Assembly (NCBI GenBank): GCA_028872685.1
Contig: JAPKEI010000128.1
Span: forward strand, 1-7,630
Direction of reading: 5' to 3'
DNA from: Verrucomicrobiota bacterium
GTDB taxonomy: Bacteria > Verrucomicrobiota > Verrucomicrobiia > Limisphaerales > UBA1100
Length of the DNA stretch: 7,630 nt
Shown here: positions 4,805-7,630 of the stretch, one piece after another
Layout of the letters: every line of letters begins with the position of its first letter
How positions within the stretch are numbered: the first letter of the stretch is position 1
Position numbers and translations under genes: made by a program
The notes under the pieces: generated by a model
Seen by the model: the letters and a program-made list of their open reading frames with translations, nothing else
What the model was told of the DNA's origin: nothing
Database searches by the model: none

Positions 4805-5707
4805 TTAACCTGCGGATTTCAGGGTGTCTTCCAGTTCACCCGAGCCCATACGAACATCGGATGTCAGCTCGCGTCGGCCCACTTCGCAGGCCACTAGCGG
4901 CGGCAAGCCGTTGGCGAAACTCACCACGCCGGATTTGATTGCCTTCATGTACGCCATCTCCGCGTGGCCATTAAATTCTGCACAGGTGGCAATCGGTCCC
5001 ACCACGCAATACGAGCCGAAGATACCAAAGAATGTTCCCGCCAACGCCGTGGCGATGCCTTGGCCCACGGCCTCACCGCCCTGGCCCAGCTTGTACATCA
5101 TCACCACGATGATGCCCAACACCGCCGCCACAATACCAAATGCCGGCAGTCCGTCCGCCACTTTGTTCAACACCAAAATGGGATCGTGGTGTTCTTCTTC
5201 CATCACGTGGAGGCTTTTGGACATCAGCGGCTCCAGTTGATCCGGCTTGATGCGGCCATCCACAATGGGTTTGAGCCCGTCGCACATATATTCTACGGCA
5301 TGATGGTTAGCGTGAAATTTCGGGTATTTAGAAAACAGACTGCTCGCTTCTGGATTCATGACGTGCTCTTCCAGCGCAATCATCCCGCCGCGGCGGCCGA
5401 GCTGGAACAGTTCGTACATGCATTTGAACAGCTCCTCGTAATCCGCTTTACTGAATGGTGACCCTTTCAGAGTGCCAATGGCCTGTGAGATCACACCCTT
5501 GAGCACGGTCATCGGCGCCATCACCACCATCGCGCCGATTACCATTCCGCCCAGGGCGATGAACTCGTTGGCGTGGACGAGACTCAATGCGGCGGTCCAT
5601 TCGGCTTTGGCAAACATTTCGGCCATGCCGTGTCCGCCGCCGGCTGCCATAGCAAAGCCGGTGAGCACGCCGATTCCAATAATTATTAATCCTACAATAA
5701 CTAGCAT
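4805..5707 (-). CDS. motA: MotA, flagellar stator protein
   Basis: MotA forms, with MotB, the inner-membrane ion channel whose cytoplasmic loop pushes on FliG to turn the motor. Four membrane helices are visible at about 2-22, 48-68, 184-204 and 217-243. The cytoplasmic loop keeps Arg105 and Glu113 (QLGRRGGMIALEE), the equivalents of E. coli Arg90 and Glu98, and the structural prolines at 188 (DGLPAFGIVAAVLG) and 269/270 (NGLPPLVACEVGRR) are present. At 300 residues it has normal length, but the periplasmic segment between helices 1 and 2 is about 15 residues longer than in E. coli. The ATG at 5707 follows an ideal AAGGAGG by seven bases, and the fliA stop lies 15 bases upstream, so it is co-transcribed with fliA. 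Confidence 0.97.
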   Translation of the reverse strand: MLVIVGLIIIGIGVLTGFAMAAGGGHGMAEMFAKAEWTAALSLVHANEFIALGGMVIGAMVVMAPMTVLKGVISQAIGTLKGSPFSKADYEELFKCMYELFQLGRRGGMIALEEHVMNPEASSLFSKYPKFHANHHAVEYMCDGLKPIVDGRIKPDQLEPLMSKSLHVMEEEHHDPILVLNKVADGLPAFGIVAAVLGIIVVMMYKLGQGGEAVGQGIATALAGTFFGIFGSYCVVGPIATCAEFNGHAEMAYMKAIKSGVVSFANGLPPLVACEVGRRELTSDVRMGSGELEDTLKSAG

Positions 5708-5714
5708 TGTTTTT

Positions 5715-5721
5715 CCTCCTT
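5715..5721 (-). promoter_or_regulatory. Strong Shine-Dalgarno of motA
   Basis: The minus strand reads AAGGAGG, seven bases before the motA ATG. It is the strongest ribosome site in the window together with that of the 94-residue gene, which fits the need for many stator copies. Confidence 0.85.
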
Positions 5722-5722
5722 G

Positions 5723-6532
5723 TTACACACGCTCCCGTCGTTGCAGATAGGCACGCAATGACAACACAGCCTCAGTGTTCACTTGGCACACTCGGCCTTC
5801 GCTGATATTCATCAACTCCGCTATGTCTTTCATGCGCAATCCTTCGTAATAAAACAAGAGTAAAACCTTCTGTTGCTGCCTCGAGAGCTGCAAAATTCGG
5901 TCTCGAATCATCGCGTGCAGCTCGTGCCGACTGGCATTATCAGCCGGATCGGGCTGGGTAAGATCAGCCACGTGCTGGTCGCCCGAGCCAAATTCATCGT
6001 CGCTTTCGAGCATTTGATGCAGCGGCACAAAAATCACCGGGCGCAATTGGTCGAGCAAATCACGGTAGCCATCCACCGTGGTGCCAATGCGCGTGGCGAT
6101 TTCCTCCTCGGTGGGTTGGCGATTGAGTTCGATACGCAGGCTCTCGAGGCTGCTTTCCAACTCGCGACGCCGCGAATACACCGAGCGCGAAAGCGGCTGC
6201 GACTTGCGTATCTCATCCAAAATAGCACCTCGAATCCGCATGCGCGCATACGCCTCAAAGGCGACGCCCAAGCCGGGATCAAAAGTGTGAGCGCATTGGA
6301 TGAGCGCGAGGCATGCGATATTTTTCAGGTCATCCACGTCCACCGTCACTTGCACCAAGGGCGCGAAGCGATGCGCCATTTGGCTAATCACCGGCGCATA
6401 GTTGGCCAGCAATTCCTCTTCGGCCACTTCAGTGAGGTGCGTCTTTTGATACGCCCGCGCCGCGGCTACGCGCTGCGGTTGGGGTGGCGGCCGATTTGTC
6501 TTCTGTTCCGGGTTGGTGGTTGCTTGAGCCAT
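5723..6532 (-). CDS. fliA: FliA, flagellar RNA polymerase sigma-28 factor
   Basis: FliA directs RNA polymerase to late flagellar and motility promoters and is held inactive by FlgM. After a Pro/Gln-rich 30-residue leader, region 2 (about 38-110) shows LLANYAPVISQMAHRF, DVDDLKNIACLALIQC and FEAYARMRIRGAILDEIR, the last being typical of the FliA/WhiG group. Region 3 (about 113-165) includes ELNRQPTEEEIATRIG, and region 4 (about 205-265) includes LSRQQQKVLLLFYYEGLRMKDIAELMNISEGRVCQ, the -35-binding helix-turn-helix. Length is 269, against 239 in E. coli; most of the excess is the N-terminal leader. The ATG at 6532 has AGGAAG ten bases upstream, 14 bases after the 94-residue gene. A perfect sigma-28 -10 element occurs in the same window. 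Confidence 0.95.
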   Translation of the reverse strand: MAQATTNPEQKTNRPPPQPQRVAAARAYQKTHLTEVAEEELLANYAPVISQMAHRFAPLVQVTVDVDDLKNIACLALIQCAHTFDPGLGVAFEAYARMRIRGAILDEIRKSQPLSRSVYSRRRELESSLESLRIELNRQPTEEEIATRIGTTVDGYRDLLDQLRPVIFVPLHQMLESDDEFGSGDQHVADLTQPDPADNASRHELHAMIRDRILQLSRQQQKVLLLFYYEGLRMKDIAELMNISEGRVCQVNTEAVLSLRAYLQRRERV

Positions 6533-6546
6533 GGGTCAAATTCTTC

Positions 6547-6831
6547 CTAAGCGGGAGGGGCCTCCTGTTGGGTCGCGGCCTGAGCTTCAGCTTGAGCTTC
6601 AGCATGAGCCTGTTGCTGTCGTTCCATTTCCGCCTGTGCCTGCTCTTGTTGGGCGCTCACCAAACTGGCCAGCCACAGGCGCATCCACCAATGGCCCACC
6701 AGCCCAAATGCCAGCGCGGCGATGGCGGCACTGGTGAGCGTGCGATCCCAGCCGCGGTCTTGATAAAATCCCAGACCGCAAATAAGGGCAAAGCCGAATG
6801 CTCCCGCAAGGGTGGTGACCAGTTGGGTCAT
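6547..6831 (-). CDS. Small membrane protein with two helices and a coiled-coil tail
   Basis: I do not recognise this 94-residue protein. Two hydrophobic segments are visible, at about 4-23 (LVTTLAGAFGFALICGLGF) and 33-59 (TSAAIAALAFGLVGHWWM onward), separated by a short charged loop with QDRGWDR. Residues 60-90 are a Gln/Glu/Ala-rich, probably coiled-coil tail that is likely cytoplasmic if both termini are inside. The ATG at 6831 overlaps the TGA of the upstream gene (ATGA), and a strong AAGGAGG lies nine bases before it, so translation is coupled. It is followed 14 bases later by fliA. The position resembles the small uncharacterised gene often found next to fliA in flagellar operons; a role in motor or export apparatus assembly is only a guess. 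Confidence 0.85.
   Translation of the reverse strand: MTQLVTTLAGAFGFALICGLGFYQDRGWDRTLTSAAIAALAFGLVGHWWMRLWLASLVSAQQEQAQAEMERQQQAHAEAQAEAQAATQQEAPPA
6581..6604 (-). repeat. Twelve-base tandem repeat in the coiled-coil tail
   Basis: Two 12-base units, tgagcttcagct and tgagcttcagca on the plus strand, differ at the last base, and a third, diverged unit follows at 6605-6616. They encode the repeated Ala-Glu-Ala-Gln of the tail. Whole-codon unit length means changes in copy number would keep the frame. Confidence 0.6.
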
Positions 6832-7630
6832 GGCCGTGTTCCTCCTTTTGTGGCGACCTTCGTGGCAGCAGTAGGTGCCTCGTCGCCAGACACCTGCACC
6901 AATACCATAGCTGACCGTGCTTTGGCGAGCAGGTAAGCTTGTGAATCGAAGTTGAGCTTTTCGCTCGCCGCGAGCTTGGGTAGTGCCGGCGGACGCGTGT
7001 GGTAGCGCACATCGGGCAGACGATTGAGGAACGCGATCAAATGATCCGTCTTTAACACGTGTTTGTGGTAGGAGCTGAAATTTTGAAACACGTCCGGAGT
7101 GCGGCCCGAGTAGCCCGGGAAAAACATGCCGATCGCCTGGCCCTGATTGTTGAGCAGTGCGGCGCCGCGGAATCCCGGCGTGTCGCGGATCATCTTGAAC
7201 TGTGCGTCGCCCAATGCTTTTTCCAACGAGGTGAGGTCATTTTTCAAGCCGTCAAACGGGCCCACCAAAGTTTCTTCCACCAGCTTGGACAGCCGGAGCG
7301 TTGTTCCGTCCGCCCGCCCCACCATGCCGGGAATGACAGAAGCCTGCAGCAACGCGCGGCCTTCCTCAACCTGATCCAGCGGGGGCGCTAAGCGTATGTG
7401 GCGGCCATCCAAAATGATCCATTCGCCTGTGCTAAATTCTTTTGCCTGCGACTGCGGCTTGTCGTGCCACTTTTGATTTACCGCATCGTACCAGAGTTTC
7501 TTCTTCAACAAATAACCGATGCGCAGGTCGGCATTGCCCAGCAGATTATGGGTGGCATGTAGCGCGGCTTTCAGTCGCTTGAGGCTGGCTGATTGCAGTC
7601 GGTGAAGGTCATCGCCCTGCGGCATATTCG
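6828..7630 (-). CDS. Protein with degenerate trypsin-like (S1C) motif, 5'-partial
   Basis: The reading frame is open to the right edge of the window. An ATG at 7625 exists but has no visible ribosome site and is preceded by an open codon, so the true start is probably outside. The visible 265 residues have a basic N-terminal segment, a WIILDGRHIRL strand, a stretch VIPGMVGRADGTTLRLSKL, and at 150-167 PGFRGAALLNNQGQAIGM. That last segment copies the layout of the HtrA/S1C active-site region (PGNSGGPLLNxxGxVIGM), but Ser is replaced by Arg and the following Gly-Pro is lost. It therefore looks like a trypsin-fold protein without protease activity. A C-terminal LLAKARSAMVLVQVSGD resembles the start of another such strand, then a Thr/Lys-rich tail. 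It ends with TGA overlapping the start of the 94-residue gene. Substrate and partner are unknown; the operon suggests a flagellar or regulatory connection. Confidence 0.75.
   Translation of the reverse strand, partial: NMPQGDDLHRLQSASLKRLKAALHATHNLLGNADLRIGYLLKKKLWYDAVNQKWHDKPQSQAKEFSTGEWIILDGRHIRLAPPLDQVEEGRALLQASVIPGMVGRADGTTLRLSKLVEETLVGPFDGLKNDLTSLEKALGDAQFKMIRDTPGFRGAALLNNQGQAIGMFFPGYSGRTPDVFQNFSSYHKHVLKTDHLIAFLNRLPDVRYHTRPPALPKLAASEKLNFDSQAYLLAKARSAMVLVQVSGDEAPTAATKVATKGGTRP
6841..6847 (-). promoter_or_regulatory. Shine-Dalgarno of the 94-residue membrane protein
   Basis: AAGGAGG on the minus strand, nine bases before the ATG at 6831 and inside the last codons of the upstream gene. It supports the ATGA overlap as a real translational junction. 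Confidence 0.75.

Noticed and set aside
4795..4811. A GG-N10-GC pattern upstream of motB that could be a sigma-54 promoter.
   Set aside because: Apart from GG and the CTGCA block the -24 element does not match, it overlaps the end of motA, and motB is well explained as part of the fliA-motA transcript.

Overview
The window is a compact flagellar gene cluster. Every convincing gene lies on the minus strand. Read in the direction of transcription (right to left) the order is: a 5'-truncated protein with a degenerate trypsin-like motif, a 94-residue two-helix membrane protein, fliA (sigma-28), motA, motB, a 144-residue protein with a C-terminal cysteine motif, fliD (filament cap), an outer-membrane-type lipoprotein, a 102-residue FlgM-like protein, and fliS (filament chaperone), which runs off the left edge. 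No RNA gene, CRISPR array, insertion sequence or sign of phage was seen, and no intergenic gap exceeds about 75 bases.

The organism is a Gram-negative, flagellated bacterium: it has a lipobox lipoprotein with Ser at +2 and a MotB with a peptidoglycan-binding domain. Moderately GC-rich DNA, mixed Shine-Dalgarno use (very strong before motA and the 94-residue gene, apparently absent before the lipoprotein and fliS), and a secreted-type beta domain inserted in FliD would fit the Verrucomicrobiota or wider PVC group. That placement is only an inference.

Right part (about 4043-7630): the genes are almost contiguous, with an ATGA overlap and gaps of 14, 15 and 39 bases, so they probably form one operon leading from the two uncharacterised proteins through fliA to the stator genes motA and motB. 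A 144-residue gene follows motB after 3 bases. Left part (1-3604): two of the largest gaps carry good sigma-54 (-24/-12) promoter matches, one before fliD and one before fliS. A near-perfect sigma-28 promoter sits inside the end of the lipoprotein gene, pointing at the FlgM-like gene.

Taken together the sequence suggests a regulatory circuit within 7.6 kb: FliA is made from the upstream operon, sigma-54 drives cap (fliD) and chaperone (fliS) synthesis, and FliA drives its own candidate anti-sigma factor. The most notable protein features are a roughly 90-residue FCCH-like beta domain inserted in FliD, loss of the usual peptidoglycan-binding Asp in MotB, and a protease-like protein whose catalytic Ser motif is destroyed.
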